Positions 15,397 to 23,426 of a stretch of 64,000 nucleotides of DNA are shown one piece after another. The number at the start of each line of letters is the position of its first letter. Positions within the stretch are counted from its first letter, which is position 1. Made by a program: the position numbers and the translations under genes. The stretch spans positions 1-64,000 of the forward strand of contig CALURJ010000002.1 of assembly GCA_944323145.1 (NCBI GenBank), read 5' to 3'. The notes under the pieces are model-generated. The model had not been told where the DNA came from. It was given only the letters and a program-made list of their open reading frames with translations, and ran no database searches. Origin of the DNA: Candidatus Gastranaerophilales bacterium. GTDB taxonomy: Bacteria > Cyanobacteriota > Vampirovibrionia > Gastranaerophilales > Gastranaerophilaceae.

Positions 15397-17352
15397 TTAG
15401 TACATTATATCGCCTACACCAAAAGTAAAGTAACCGCTTCTGCTGCCGTTATCACCCGGATTGGTAAGCGGAATACCGTAATCTATTGAAAGTGGTCCCA
15501 TACCCGGAATATACAGTTTTAAACCGACACCGGCTGATACTGCATATAACGGTCTGTCGTATATTTCATCCGTAATGGACGGGTTAAATATTTTACCTGC
15601 ATCAGCCCATACAGTAAATCTCAGGTTATTTAAGAAATTAATACGGGTTCTGTCTAAGAACGGAATTGGAGTTGCAAATTCTACGCTGCCCATAATAAAG
15701 GCATCACCTGTACCGACACCGCTCATTTTAAAACCTCTTACAGTATATGGACCGCCCAGTCTGTATGCCATTACCTCAGGCATATTGTCGCCGTGAAGTT
15801 TGCCTCCGCCTTTTGCGGTGAATGACAATGAAGATTTTTTCCCTACCGGGATGTATTGTTTTACCATACCGGTTAACTTACCGTGGGTTTTGTCAAAATC
15901 AATAATTCCGATTTCTTCATCAAATCTAATGCTTGCCATGGTACCTTTACGTGTGACGGTTGCATTATCTCTTGTGTCATATAATAATGCAGGGCTTAAT
16001 GATAGGAAGAACCCGCCTTCTAGCTGTTTTGCACGCTCTGAAATCGGGATATTATATTTTGAATAAAGGCTGCTGATTTTAGCTCCATCACCTTCTGACA
16101 CATCAATGTTTTCAATACCCAGAGAGAAGGTTGAAGTTACGTGTTTGTTGCTTTTCATGCGGTGTGCAACAGTGGCTTCAGCACCTATTCGTCTTTCAAT
16201 TGCAAGCGGTACCTGATAGCTTCCGAAGTCGCGGTAGAAAATTTTACTCATTAATGAAGTATCTGCATTGTAGAAGTATGGTTTGAAGTAGCTTAATTCA
16301 GCCTGAAGGTTCATTCTGCGTTTAATTGAAGCATCATTTAGAATTACACCTGTACCTACTATACCGTTTAGAGAAAGTCTTTCATTTCTGCCGAGGAAAT
16401 TGTTGTCAGCAATTCCGACTGAACCGAAAACACCTGTAACGGAATCAATACCGCCGCCTATTGAAACGCTTGCGGTTCTCTGTTCTTCAATATTAATTGT
16501 TATATCATACTTATCAGGTTCTTCTGTCGGTTCAATTTCTCTTGTAACATCTTTAAAAGCCTGAGTGGCATACAGTCTTACCAGATCTTCTTTAAGAAGA
16601 TTTTCATTGTAAATCATGCCGGGTTCTGTCAGAATATTTCGTTCAATTACATAATCCTTTGTCTTTTCGTTTCCGGCAATCATAATTTTGTTAATAGTAC
16701 CTTCTTTGATACTGATGTTGACTGTTCCGTCAGGGTCATCTGTTACAGAATCAATTCTTGCAAGAATGTAGCCTTTTGAACTGTAGCAGTCCTGAATTTT
16801 TGCTATAGCATCATTAATCTGTGCGATGTTTTGCGGTTTGCCTTTCATTGGCAGTAAGTAGGTGAGTATTTCATCGGTAGAGATAACAGTATTTCCTTCA
16901 ATTGTAAAGTCCGTTATCGGGGCATTTTCTTCAAGTATAATTTTTAAGGTAACGGTTCCGTCATGGTTATTGACGGGGATAGCTTTCATTTTTTCTGTGA
17001 AATACCCGAGCTGATAAATAGCTTTCAGATCTTGTTGTACAGCTTCTCTTGAGTATGGTTCGCCTTTCTGGAGCTGCATTTGTTGAAGTATCAGAGATTT
17101 TTCAATAACATTATTTCCAAGAATTTCGATATCTTTTATAATTTTGGAGCCTTTAGGATTTTTAGTTTTTTCGGCAGAGGTGTTAAATTCAGGAGTAGTT
17201 TCAGTTTGTACGGCAGAAGGCGGTTGAATGTTATTCACCTGAGAATCAACCGTATCTCCCCAAAAATTTTCTTCGGCTAAGCTCTGCAAAGGACACAGGG
17301 TAACCAATAGCAGGGCTATTAAAGATATACATATTTTGTTCAATGAATTCAA
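15397..17352 (-). CDS. bamA: Outer membrane protein assembly factor BamA (Omp85)
   Basis: 651 residues. A signal peptide covers about residues 1-26. Three POTRA domains are visible, at about residues 70-145 (IKDIEILGNNVIEKSLI), 150-220 (ITDFTIEGNTVISTDEIL) and 222-295 (INKIMIAGNEKTKDYVIERN). A C-terminal 16-strand barrel contains the VRGF signature (YTVRGFKMSG) and ends with an aromatic F-x-x-G-x-G-D. Proteobacterial BamA has five POTRA domains and cyanobacterial Omp85 three, so this fits the cyanobacterial side. The start appears to be TTG at 17352 with GGTAGAG upstream. It heads a run with skp, udp, the FlhA domain gene and malQ. TATAAT about 35 nt upstream is a plausible promoter. Confidence 0.94.
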   Translation of the reverse strand: MNSLNKICISLIALLLVTLCPLQSLAEENFWGDTVDSQVNNIQPPSAVQTETTPEFNTSAEKTKNPKGSKIIKDIEILGNNVIEKSLILQQMQLQKGEPYSREAVQQDLKAIYQLGYFTEKMKAIPVNNHDGTVTLKIILEENAPITDFTIEGNTVISTDEILTYLLPMKGKPQNIAQINDAIAKIQDCYSSKGYILARIDSVTDDPDGTVNISIKEGTINKIMIAGNEKTKDYVIERNILTEPGMIYNENLLKEDLVRLYATQAFKDVTREIEPTEEPDKYDITINIEEQRTASVSIGGGIDSVTGVFGSVGIADNNFLGRNERLSLNGIVGTGVILNDASIKRRMNLQAELSYFKPYFYNADTSLMSKIFYRDFGSYQVPLAIERRIGAEATVAHRMKSNKHVTSTFSLGIENIDVSEGDGAKISSLYSKYNIPISERAKQLEGGFFLSLSPALLYDTRDNATVTRKGTMASIRFDEEIGIIDFDKTHGKLTGMVKQYIPVGKKSSLSFTAKGGGKLHGDNMPEVMAYRLGGPYTVRGFKMSGVGTGDAFIMGSVEFATPIPFLDRTRINFLNNLRFTVWADAGKIFNPSITDEIYDRPLYAVSAGVGLKLYIPGMGPLSIDYGIPLTNPGDNGSRSGYFTFGVGDIMY

Positions 17353-17478
17353 AAAATCTCTACCTTAAAAACTTCAATTATACTATCCTAAAAATATTAT
17401 ATCATAAATTAAAAAAAGTGGAATATGTAAATTATAATTAAATTATTTGTATGAGTAAGCTGAAAAGCATTTATATTA

Positions 17479-18288
17479 TTAGTTTAGACATTTCTGATAA
17501 ATGTCGTTTTTATTCAATTTATATAGTGACGATAAAATTATTGAAATTTCTTTTGCTTTAAAACCTTTAGCTTTCAATACGGAAATTTTTTCATCAACAT
17601 CGGCGTTTGTATTTGAGATATTTTCTCTTAATACTGCTCCGGCAATCTCGCCTTTAAGTGTATTCATTTTAAAATAATTTATAACGTTACTTGTTTTATC
17701 AATTACGACTTCTTCAAAAATTTTGGTAAGTTCTCTGCCGATTGCTGTTATAGATTCCGGCCGGCATTCGTTGATTATTTCAAGAGTGTTTAAAATTCTG
17801 TTTGGCGAGTCATAGAATATAATATCAGTTGCTTTATATCTTTTTAGGATTTCCTCAATTTGTGTTCTGCTTTTGGGAAGAAAGCCAATAAATACAAAAT
17901 CTTCATCTTGTCTTGGAACTTGAGAAAGAAATGTCGCAACAGCATTTGCCCCCGGTAGTGATGTTACAGAAAATTTATGTTTTTTAAGTTCTTCAACAAT
18001 AACAGCTCCGGGGTCGCAGAAAAGCGGAGTTCCGGCATCTGATACAAGTGCGATTTTTTCTCCTTTGTTTAAAATTTCCAAAAATAAACTAACACGTTCT
18101 TTTTCGTTAAATTTGTGATAAGAAATGCATTTGGTTTTTATATTAAAGTGGTTAAGAAGTTTTTGGGTTACTCTCATATCTTCGCAGGCAATAATATCAA
18201 CTGATTTTAGTACTTCTATTGCTCTGAGCGTAATATCTTTGAGATTCCCAATTGGTGTAGAAACTATGTAAAAATCATATTCTTTCAT
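17479..18288 (-). CDS. rsmI: 16S rRNA (cytidine(1402)-2'-O)-methyltransferase
   Basis: 269 residues. SAM-dependent 2'-O-methylation of C1402 in the ribosomal P site. Family blocks in order: STPIGNLKDITLRAIEVL, IACEDMR, YHKFNE, ALVSDAGTPLFCDPGA, SLPGANAVATFLS, FIGFLPKS and IGRELTKIFEE. These match the tetrapyrrole-methylase-fold RsmI family, including its length. The ATG at 18288 has no Shine-Dalgarno. TATAAT (18300-18295) lies exactly 6 nt upstream, so a leaderless mRNA is likely. It is divergent from the FliI-like gene, with the 372-bp inverted-repeat element between them; any -35 would fall on the left terminal repeat. Confidence 0.94.
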   Translation of the reverse strand: MKEYDFYIVSTPIGNLKDITLRAIEVLKSVDIIACEDMRVTQKLLNHFNIKTKCISYHKFNEKERVSLFLEILNKGEKIALVSDAGTPLFCDPGAVIVEELKKHKFSVTSLPGANAVATFLSQVPRQDEDFVFIGFLPKSRTQIEEILKRYKATDIIFYDSPNRILNTLEIINECRPESITAIGRELTKIFEEVVIDKTSNVINYFKMNTLKGEIAGAVLRENISNTNADVDEKISVLKAKGFKAKEISIILSSLYKLNKNDIYQKCLN

Positions 18289-18294
18289 AGGACT

Positions 18295-18300
18295 ATTATA
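18295..18300 (-). promoter_or_regulatory. -10 box 6 nt before the rsmI start (leaderless candidate)
   Basis: Minus-strand TATAAT (18300-18295), then AGTCCT, then ATG at 18288. The -35 region would overlap the left terminal inverted repeat of the adjacent element. Confidence 0.6.
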
Positions 18301-18305
18301 TAGTA

Positions 18306-18677
18306 AACATAATAAATATTATCGGAAGTCGATAAGTCTCTAAGACGATAGGACGTAAAGTCATAACGGTGCGCCAAAGCGCACGAAAAATATAATAATC
18401 TGCACTTAATGAAACAATAACAAAGCGGATGCTGTTTGAGCGTGGAAATTAGATTGCGCAACAGGTGCGCAATGACAAATACATATAGAGAGTTCATCCG
18501 CATGAGTTGAATTTAGTGCAGATTAAACAACAGCGTGTTTCTTTTTCTTATCCAATGTTCTTTTTCTTTGCATCGCAACAAAGAAAAAGAACATTTGGTG
18601 CGGGGTGTGGGGACGCAGAGTCCCCGCAAAAGAAAAGCAGGAGGGCTTTAATTTTTTCCGATAATATTTATTATGTT
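18306..18677. mobile_element. 372-bp non-coding element with 21-bp terminal inverted repeats (MITE-like)
   Basis: Positions 18306-18326 and 18657-18677 are perfect 21-bp inverted repeats. Inside are several stems: GTGCGC/GCGCAC (18369-18384), ATTGCGCA/TGCGCAAT (18453-18473), a 16-bp perfect stem 18555-18570/18579-18594 with an 8-nt loop, and GGGGAC/GTCCCC (18609-18625). Imperfect outer pairs also exist (AATCTGCAC with GTGCAGATT, GCGGATG with CATCCGC). No transposase or credible ORF is seen; the ORF crossing the right half is just an upstream extension of the FliI-like gene. No clear target duplication was found. It could be a MITE or a large structured repeat. Confidence 0.6.
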
Positions 18678-18684
18678 AATAAAT

Positions 18685-18712
18685 TTGAAAAATATCAGAA
18701 AACAAGTATAAT
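18685..18712 (+). promoter_or_regulatory. Promoter ending 7 nt before the FliI-like ATG (leaderless)
   Basis: TTGAAA (18685-18690), a 16-bp spacer, TATAAT (18707-18712), 7 nt, ATG at 18720. It starts 7 bp right of the inverted-repeat element. There is no room for a Shine-Dalgarno. Confidence 0.75.
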
Positions 18713-18719
18713 AAAAAAT

Positions 18720-20066
18720 ATGGAAGGTTTAGATACAAGCAGGCTTGATGATCTTAAAAACAGGGTTAAAAATAAACTTGATGAAACAGAATTGTTTACC
18801 TATAAAGGCAGTGTTTCAAAACTTTTGGGTTTGACTGTTGAAGTTAAACTGCCCGGGTTGAAGGTCGGGGATTTATGTTATATAGAAACTAAAGATGGAC
18901 GTAAAAAACCTGCAGAAGTTCAGGCTTTTAAAGGTGAAGCAGCTCAATTACTTTTGCTTTATGACGGAGAGGGCATAGGTCAGGGAAGCCTTGTTACATC
19001 TACAGGAAAACCTATTATTATTCCGGTGGGGGATTTTCTTTTGGGGCGTCTTATCAATCCTATGGGAGAACCTATAGACGGAAAGCCGCTGGATACGACC
19101 GGCGCAGTGTGGCGTGCTGTAGAAGGCCCTCCTCCGGGGCCTTTTGAGAGACCTATTATTACGGAAGTGTTTTCAACAGGCGTAAGAGCAATTGACAGCT
19201 GTATGACTATGGGCTGCGGTCAGCGTTTAGGTTTGTTTGCAGGTTCAGGAGTCGGTAAAAGTACGCTTCTGGGGATGATTGCGAGAAATTCAGATGCCGA
19301 TGTAAACGTTGTTGCATTAATCGGAGAACGCGGACGTGAGGTTAAAGAATTTGTTGAAGATGCACTTGGCGAGCAAGGTATGGCCAAATCTGTTCTGGTT
19401 TGTTCAACAGGAGATCAGCCGCCTCTTATTCGTCAAAAAGCTCTGCTTACAGCAACTGCTGTGTGTGAATATTTTAGAGATCAGGGCAAAAAAGTTTTTT
19501 TAATGACTGATACGGTAACCCGTTGTGCAATGGCGGGACGTGAAGTCGGCTTGTCACTTGGGGAACCGCCTACAATGAAAGGTTATCCCCCCTCTATTTT
19601 TTCGTGGCTTCAAAAAGTTCTTGAACGTGCCGGAAACAGTCCTAAAGGTTCAATTACCGCTTTATATACTGTATTGATGGAAGGGGATGATATATCTGAT
19701 CCTATTGTCGATATTGTAAGAGGTATTGTAGACGGGCACATTTTCTTGTCAAGAAAGGTTGCTGAGATGAACCATTATCCGGCTATTGATGTTTTGGGAA
19801 GTATCTCAAGGCTTATGTCGTCTATTGTTACTCCGGAACACAGGGAAGCGGCAGGTAAAATGCGTGCAATTATGGCGTTATATAGAGAAAACAAGGATTT
19901 GATTGATGTAGGTATGTATCAGCCCGGAACAAATCCCAGACTTGATACTGCAATTGAGATGATGCCGAAGATTAATGCTTTTCTTCAGCAGAGAACATCG
20001 GATATAGTAAGTATGGAAACTACTATAAGTACACTTGTTGATATGATGAAAGATGTTCAAATTTAA
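18720..20066 (+). CDS. fliI: FliI/SctN-type (flagellar or type III secretion) ATPase
   Basis: 448 residues from the ATG at 18720. An upstream frame from 18507 runs through the inverted-repeat element and is rejected. Hexameric ATPase that energises substrate unloading in flagellar and type III export. Walker A: GLFAGSGVGKSTLLGMIAR. Also GERGREVKEFVEDALGEQG, the Walker B region KVFLMTDTVTR, then GLSLGEPPTMKGYPPSIFSWLQKVLERAG and YTVLMEGDDISDPIVD. The GYPPS-F and EGDD segments separate it from F1 beta and Rho. No other flagellar gene is adjacent. The only other export-like protein here is the FlhA C-domain at 12643. The role is therefore uncertain: an orphan flagellar remnant, or part of an unusual export device. 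The symbol denotes family only. Confidence 0.9.
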   Translation: MEGLDTSRLDDLKNRVKNKLDETELFTYKGSVSKLLGLTVEVKLPGLKVGDLCYIETKDGRKKPAEVQAFKGEAAQLLLLYDGEGIGQGSLVTSTGKPIIIPVGDFLLGRLINPMGEPIDGKPLDTTGAVWRAVEGPPPGPFERPIITEVFSTGVRAIDSCMTMGCGQRLGLFAGSGVGKSTLLGMIARNSDADVNVVALIGERGREVKEFVEDALGEQGMAKSVLVCSTGDQPPLIRQKALLTATAVCEYFRDQGKKVFLMTDTVTRCAMAGREVGLSLGEPPTMKGYPPSIFSWLQKVLERAGNSPKGSITALYTVLMEGDDISDPIVDIVRGIVDGHIFLSRKVAEMNHYPAIDVLGSISRLMSSIVTPEHREAAGKMRAIMALYRENKDLIDVGMYQPGTNPRLDTAIEMMPKINAFLQQRTSDIVSMETTISTLVDMMKDVQI

Positions 20067-20114
20067 TATTAATTTATTTTGTGGTACAATTTCTCTGAAA
20101 GGAAATATTTAATT

Positions 20115-20915
20115 ATGAATTTACCGCAGAATGTCGTCCCCGCTTTATTAATTACCCTGTTTGCAGGTTTGTCTACTGCAATAGGCGGTGCTATTGCTTT
20201 TATCGTCAAAAAAGATAATCTGAAGGCACTTTCTGTAGGGTTAGGATTTTCTGCAGGTGTTATGATTTTTGTTTCCTTTATGGATATGATTCCCGAGGCA
20301 GAGAAACTCTTGTCGGTGAATTTTCCTAATACCTCTCAGTGGCTTGCTTATGCAGGATTTATAATAGGTTTGATTGTCGCAATTCTTATTGACTATTTTC
20401 TTCCTGATCATATTGATACTGATGATGTTTTGCATCCTGACGAACCTTCACACAGAGAGTATAAAATTAAACGGGCAGGAATTTTTACGGCTATTGCAAT
20501 TTGTGTACATAATTTCCCTGAGGGTATGGCGACTTTTTTCACTACTACTCAAAATATTACACTCGGGCTTTCGGTTGGTATAGCTATTGCTATTCATAAT
20601 ATTCCGGAAGGTATTTCGGTTGCTTTGCCTATGTATCATGTTACAGGTAAAAAACGCTATGCAATGCTTTATGCCGCATTGTCGGGTATAACGGAACCCA
20701 TAGGGGCTCTTGTTGGTATGTTCGTTTTTGGTTTATTCCTTCCGCAGGCTTTAATAGGCGTTTTGATGGCAGCGGTTGCAGGTATTATGATCTATATTTC
20801 ATTTGATACGCTATTACCGTTAGCTAAAGAATACGGTGACTGGCACCAGTCAATTGTCGGGATTATTTCGGGAATTCTTGTTATATGGGTAAGTTTAATT
20901 TTAATCGGCGGTTAG
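20115..20915 (+). CDS. zupT: ZIP-family metal (zinc) transporter
   Basis: 266 residues from the ATG at 20115, with AAAGGAAA upstream; a longer frame from 20079 lacks a ribosome site. About eight membrane helices. The ZIP signature is visible twice: helix 4 has CVHNFPEGMATFF and helix 5 has IAIAIHNIPEGISVALP. The H-N-x-P-E-G residues bind Zn or Fe. A His/Asp-rich loop (PDHIDTDDVLHPDEPSH) lies between helices 3 and 4, as in other ZIP transporters. It imports divalent metal across the inner membrane. The next gene starts 1 nt after its stop, so the radical SAM gene is cotranscribed. ZupT rather than another ZIP subtype is likely but not proven. Confidence 0.9.
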   Translation: MNLPQNVVPALLITLFAGLSTAIGGAIAFIVKKDNLKALSVGLGFSAGVMIFVSFMDMIPEAEKLLSVNFPNTSQWLAYAGFIIGLIVAILIDYFLPDHIDTDDVLHPDEPSHREYKIKRAGIFTAIAICVHNFPEGMATFFTTTQNITLGLSVGIAIAIHNIPEGISVALPMYHVTGKKRYAMLYAALSGITEPIGALVGMFVFGLFLPQALIGVLMAAVAGIMIYISFDTLLPLAKEYGDWHQSIVGIISGILVIWVSLILIGG

Positions 20916-20916
20916 T

Positions 20917-21987
20917 ATGGTAAATTTATCGAATTTGTTTGATATCGGGAGAAATCTTTATGCACTGCCCGCTTATAACAGCAGGAGCGGCCTTGCTCCT
21001 ATACCTTTACGTTATTTTTTTGAATTAACTTACAGGTGTAATCTTCAGTGTCCTTATTGTTATGTCGGGGATGACAGAAAAAAAGATGAACTGACAACTG
21101 ACGAGTGGTTTAAAATTATTGATCAAATTCCCTGGTATTCTTTTGTTACGCTAGTAGGCGGAGAACCGTTAATAAGAAAAGATTTTATTGATATTTTAAT
21201 GAAAACTTCCAAAAAAACTTTTGGAAAACTCAATGTTGTTTCAAACGGTATTTTAATTAATGATGAAATTATTGATGCATTTATAAAAAGTAAAATGATG
21301 CTTTTGTCTGTGTCTCTGGACGGTTACGGCAAAAATCATGATATAAATCGTGCAAAAGACGGCATCTGGGATAAAATTATGAACAATTTTGATAATATGA
21401 ATTCCCGCAAAAAACGCCCGATGGTTGATATTAAAACAATTGTTCTTGAAAATAATCTTGACGATTTAGTGAAACTTTATAAAATGTGTGACGAAAAGAA
21501 ATTTAATTTTCTTTCGATTTCTTTTTTGAGAAATAATAATTTGAAACAAAATTCTGTTTTATTCGATAGTTTTGTCCCTGAATTTAATGCGAATTATCCA
21601 ATAGAAAAATATTTTGATATGGAGCATTTTAAAGAAGTATACAGGGAACTTGAAAGTTTAAGCAAAAAATCAAAAGTTAAAATCAGATTTTCTCCGAAAT
21701 TTGAGTATTCAAATAATCCGCTTGCTAAGATTGAGGAATTTTTCAATACTCCTGCGGACAAACCTGTATCAGAGATTTATAAGCCGTGTATGTATCCGTA
21801 TTCCAATATGATGATAAATCCGCAGGGAGATGTTTATCCTTGTCTTTCTCAAAAAATCGGGAACGTTAAGGATATGCCTTTGAAGGATGTGTTTAACCTT
21901 CCGCATTACAGGTGTTTCAGAAAAAATTTAAAGGCTTCAAAGGTATTTGGCGCCTGTCAGATGTGCTGTGAACTGATTGTAAAATAG
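20917..21987 (+). CDS. Radical SAM/SPASM domain protein
   Basis: 356 residues. The cluster motif CNLQCPYC (C-x3-C-x2-C) near residue 40 is followed by VGGEPLIRKDF, then SNGILI and SVSLDG. The C-terminal SPASM-like region has CMYPYSNMMINPQGDVYPCLSQKIGNV and CQMCCE, ligands for an auxiliary iron-sulfur cluster. This layout is used in peptide maturation (PqqE, anaerobic sulfatase-maturase types) and in some heme or quinone enzymes. No small precursor peptide gene is recognised next to it. It is 1 nt after the ZIP gene and probably translated by coupling. The substrate is unknown. Confidence 0.85.
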   Translation: MVNLSNLFDIGRNLYALPAYNSRSGLAPIPLRYFFELTYRCNLQCPYCYVGDDRKKDELTTDEWFKIIDQIPWYSFVTLVGGEPLIRKDFIDILMKTSKKTFGKLNVVSNGILINDEIIDAFIKSKMMLLSVSLDGYGKNHDINRAKDGIWDKIMNNFDNMNSRKKRPMVDIKTIVLENNLDDLVKLYKMCDEKKFNFLSISFLRNNNLKQNSVLFDSFVPEFNANYPIEKYFDMEHFKEVYRELESLSKKSKVKIRFSPKFEYSNNPLAKIEEFFNTPADKPVSEIYKPCMYPYSNMMINPQGDVYPCLSQKIGNVKDMPLKDVFNLPHYRCFRKNLKASKVFGACQMCCELIVK

Positions 21988-22076
21988 CTTCACAAGGTAC
22001 GTCAGGAGATATTTTTATCTGTCATTTTCATAATAAATGCATGGAGTTATTATTTTGTGTTTGGTCAATCATAATA

Positions 22077-22110
22077 TATGCATGAAAACATGGATATGAA
22101 TTCATGCATA
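22077..22110. promoter_or_regulatory. Operator-like 10-bp inverted repeat
   Basis: TATGCATGAA (22077-22086) and TTCATGCATA (22101-22110) form a perfect 10-bp inverted repeat with a 14-bp spacer, upstream of a TATACT -10 at 22146-22151. Centre spacing of about 24 bp suits a dimeric regulator bound on one DNA face. Confidence 0.5.
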
Positions 22111-22220
22111 CATAAGTGTGGACTTTTCAAATTTTTAAAATACGTTATACTGAAAATGTGGTTAAGGTTCACGCCCAAAGACGGCAAAATTGTTTACCAC
22201 GCGGGTTAGGGGATAGTAGT

Positions 22221-22601
22221 ATGGGTTATATACACTGCTGCGGTGCTCTGCATAAGACAAGAACTTTTCGTCTTGTTCCGCAGGATAATTTTGTTGTGTG
22301 TGAACTTGATTATCTGGCAAAATGTCCTGTGTGCGGGCATACCGTTGTTCAGCTTACAAGAATTGATGATAGTGATAATATTTCTATTGTCAGGAAAGTT
22401 AACAAGAAAGCAAAAATATTTTTTGAAAAGTTAAAAAATTTTATTTTATATGAAATTCGTTCAATTAATTATAACAAGATAAATACAGGAAAATTTTACC
22501 TTAATTATAATGAATTCGGTGTAAAAAAAAGATGCTATTCAAATTTGAGAACATTAAAAATTGGATTGGCAGAAAATAAAGACCTGAAAATAAATCCTTA
22601 A
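22221..22601 (+). CDS. Small Cys-rich (zinc-ribbon) protein
   Basis: 126 residues from the ATG at 22221, with AGGGGAT upstream; the longer frame from 22116 has no ribosome site. Residues 1-45 contain a Cys-Cys pair, C-x-x-C-G (CPVCGHT) and one more Cys, consistent with a zinc ribbon. The C-terminal half is basic and rich in Lys, Asn and Tyr. No family recognised. It lies between the operator-like dyad at 22077 and the first phage-like gene, and a strong terminator ends it at 22644. It may be the first gene of the phage-related region or a host orphan. Function is not assigned. Confidence 0.6.
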   Translation: MGYIHCCGALHKTRTFRLVPQDNFVVCELDYLAKCPVCGHTVVQLTRIDDSDNISIVRKVNKKAKIFFEKLKNFILYEIRSINYNKINTGKFYLNYNEFGVKKRCYSNLRTLKIGLAENKDLKINP

Positions 22602-22615
22602 AATTATCTTACTCT

Positions 22616-22644
22616 CTGGGCGGATTACCCGCCCTCTTTTTTTT
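22616..22644 (+). terminator. Rho-independent terminator
   Basis: GGGCGG (22618-22623) pairs with CCGCCC (22629-22634), followed by T8 (22637-22644). It separates the zinc-ribbon gene from the phage-like cluster. Confidence 0.9.
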
Positions 22645-22725
22645 GAACGGAATTATTATGAATGAATTTTTAATATTTTTTAGTACGCTGAATGTAAAAC
22701 TTTAAACATAAAGGGATTAAGAACA

Positions 22726-22980
22726 ATGATACTATCTCCAAGAGAAGAAAAAGTATTGTCTTTGGTCGCACTAGGGTATTCCGATAAACAAATAGCAGTA
22801 AAATTAGGCATATCATACGGAACAGTAAGAAATCATGTAGATAAGGCGGTTTTGAAATTGAATGCCCAGAACCGGACACATGCGGTGATGATTTATAAGT
22901 TTATGAAAAAAGACTGGTTAGAGGAATTTTATGAAGCGAATAATAATACATTGGAGCGCGGGAGTATATTATCCGACTGA
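22726..22980 (+). CDS. LuxR/GerE-type helix-turn-helix protein
   Basis: 84 residues, almost only the DNA-binding domain: LSPREEKVLSLVALGYSDKQIAVKLGISYGTVRNHVDKAVLKLNAQNRTHAV matches the GerE HTH, including T-V-R/K-N-H. No receiver or ligand domain. AAAGGGAT precedes the ATG at 22726. It is the first gene of the phage-like cluster, and its last 50 nt overlap the amidase start, so the two are coupled. It may control the cluster. Alternatively it may replace a small-terminase-like HTH, which also occurs in phages. Confidence 0.85.
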   Translation: MILSPREEKVLSLVALGYSDKQIAVKLGISYGTVRNHVDKAVLKLNAQNRTHAVMIYKFMKKDWLEEFYEANNNTLERGSILSD

Positions 22981-23422
22981 ATTTGAAAAAGAACATTATC
23001 ATTTTTTGGTTGACAAAGACGGCAATGTTCATAATGGCAAATTTAAGCCTGAGGACAATGAATTTTGCAAAGTCGGAAAATATGCTGCACACACAGGCGG
23101 CGGAAATACCGGAAGTATAGGAGTTGCATTGTGTGCAATGGCAGGATTTAAAAATAAAAATTCTGTTGGTAATTATCCGATTTTAAAAAAGCAGTTTGAA
23201 AGTGCAATGGAATTTTGTGCAAAGCTTTGCAGGAAGTACAAAATAGATGTTACACCGCAGACTGTAATGACACATTACGAGTTTGGAGTAAAAAATCCAA
23301 AGACAACATCTGCCGGAAAAATTGATATTATATATCTCCCGTCTTATCCATGGGTTGCGCAGGAGGAAATAGGCAGTTTTATTCGTTCAAAAATTAAATG
23401 GTATATGGTAAAGGGGGTATAA
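22931..23422 (+). CDS. N-acetylmuramoyl-L-alanine amidase (Amidase_2 type, phage endolysin-like)
   Basis: 163 residues. IIIHWSAGVYYPTEFEKEHYHFLVDKDGNVHNGKF is the amidase_2/PGRP opening, with the first zinc-ligand His at position 7 and a Tyr-His downstream. AAHTGGGNTGSIGVALCAMAGF is the next conserved block. TPQTVMTHYEFG holds the second metal His, and GKIDIIYLP is the usual terminal segment. It cleaves the bond between MurNAc and L-Ala. No signal peptide. GAGGAA precedes the ATG, within the coding end of the HTH gene. In the phage-like context it is most likely the lysis enzyme or a virion wall hydrolase. Confidence 0.9.
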   Translation: MKRIIIHWSAGVYYPTEFEKEHYHFLVDKDGNVHNGKFKPEDNEFCKVGKYAAHTGGGNTGSIGVALCAMAGFKNKNSVGNYPILKKQFESAMEFCAKLCRKYKIDVTPQTVMTHYEFGVKNPKTTSAGKIDIIYLPSYPWVAQEEIGSFIRSKIKWYMVKGV

Positions 23423-23426
23423 ACCT

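Noticed and set aside
18285..18503. A 72-residue ORF on the minus strand in the intergenic element
   Set aside because: It overlaps the terminal repeat and internal hairpins and has no ribosome site or family resemblance.
18507..18719. A 71-residue N-terminal extension of the FliI-like ATPase
   Set aside because: It translates the inverted-repeat element, is foreign to the family, and a consensus promoter lies immediately before the ATG at 18720.
22726..22980. The LuxR-type HTH protein as a host quorum-sensing regulator
   Set aside because: It lacks any sensing domain and overlaps the phage amidase, so a cluster-specific role is more likely.
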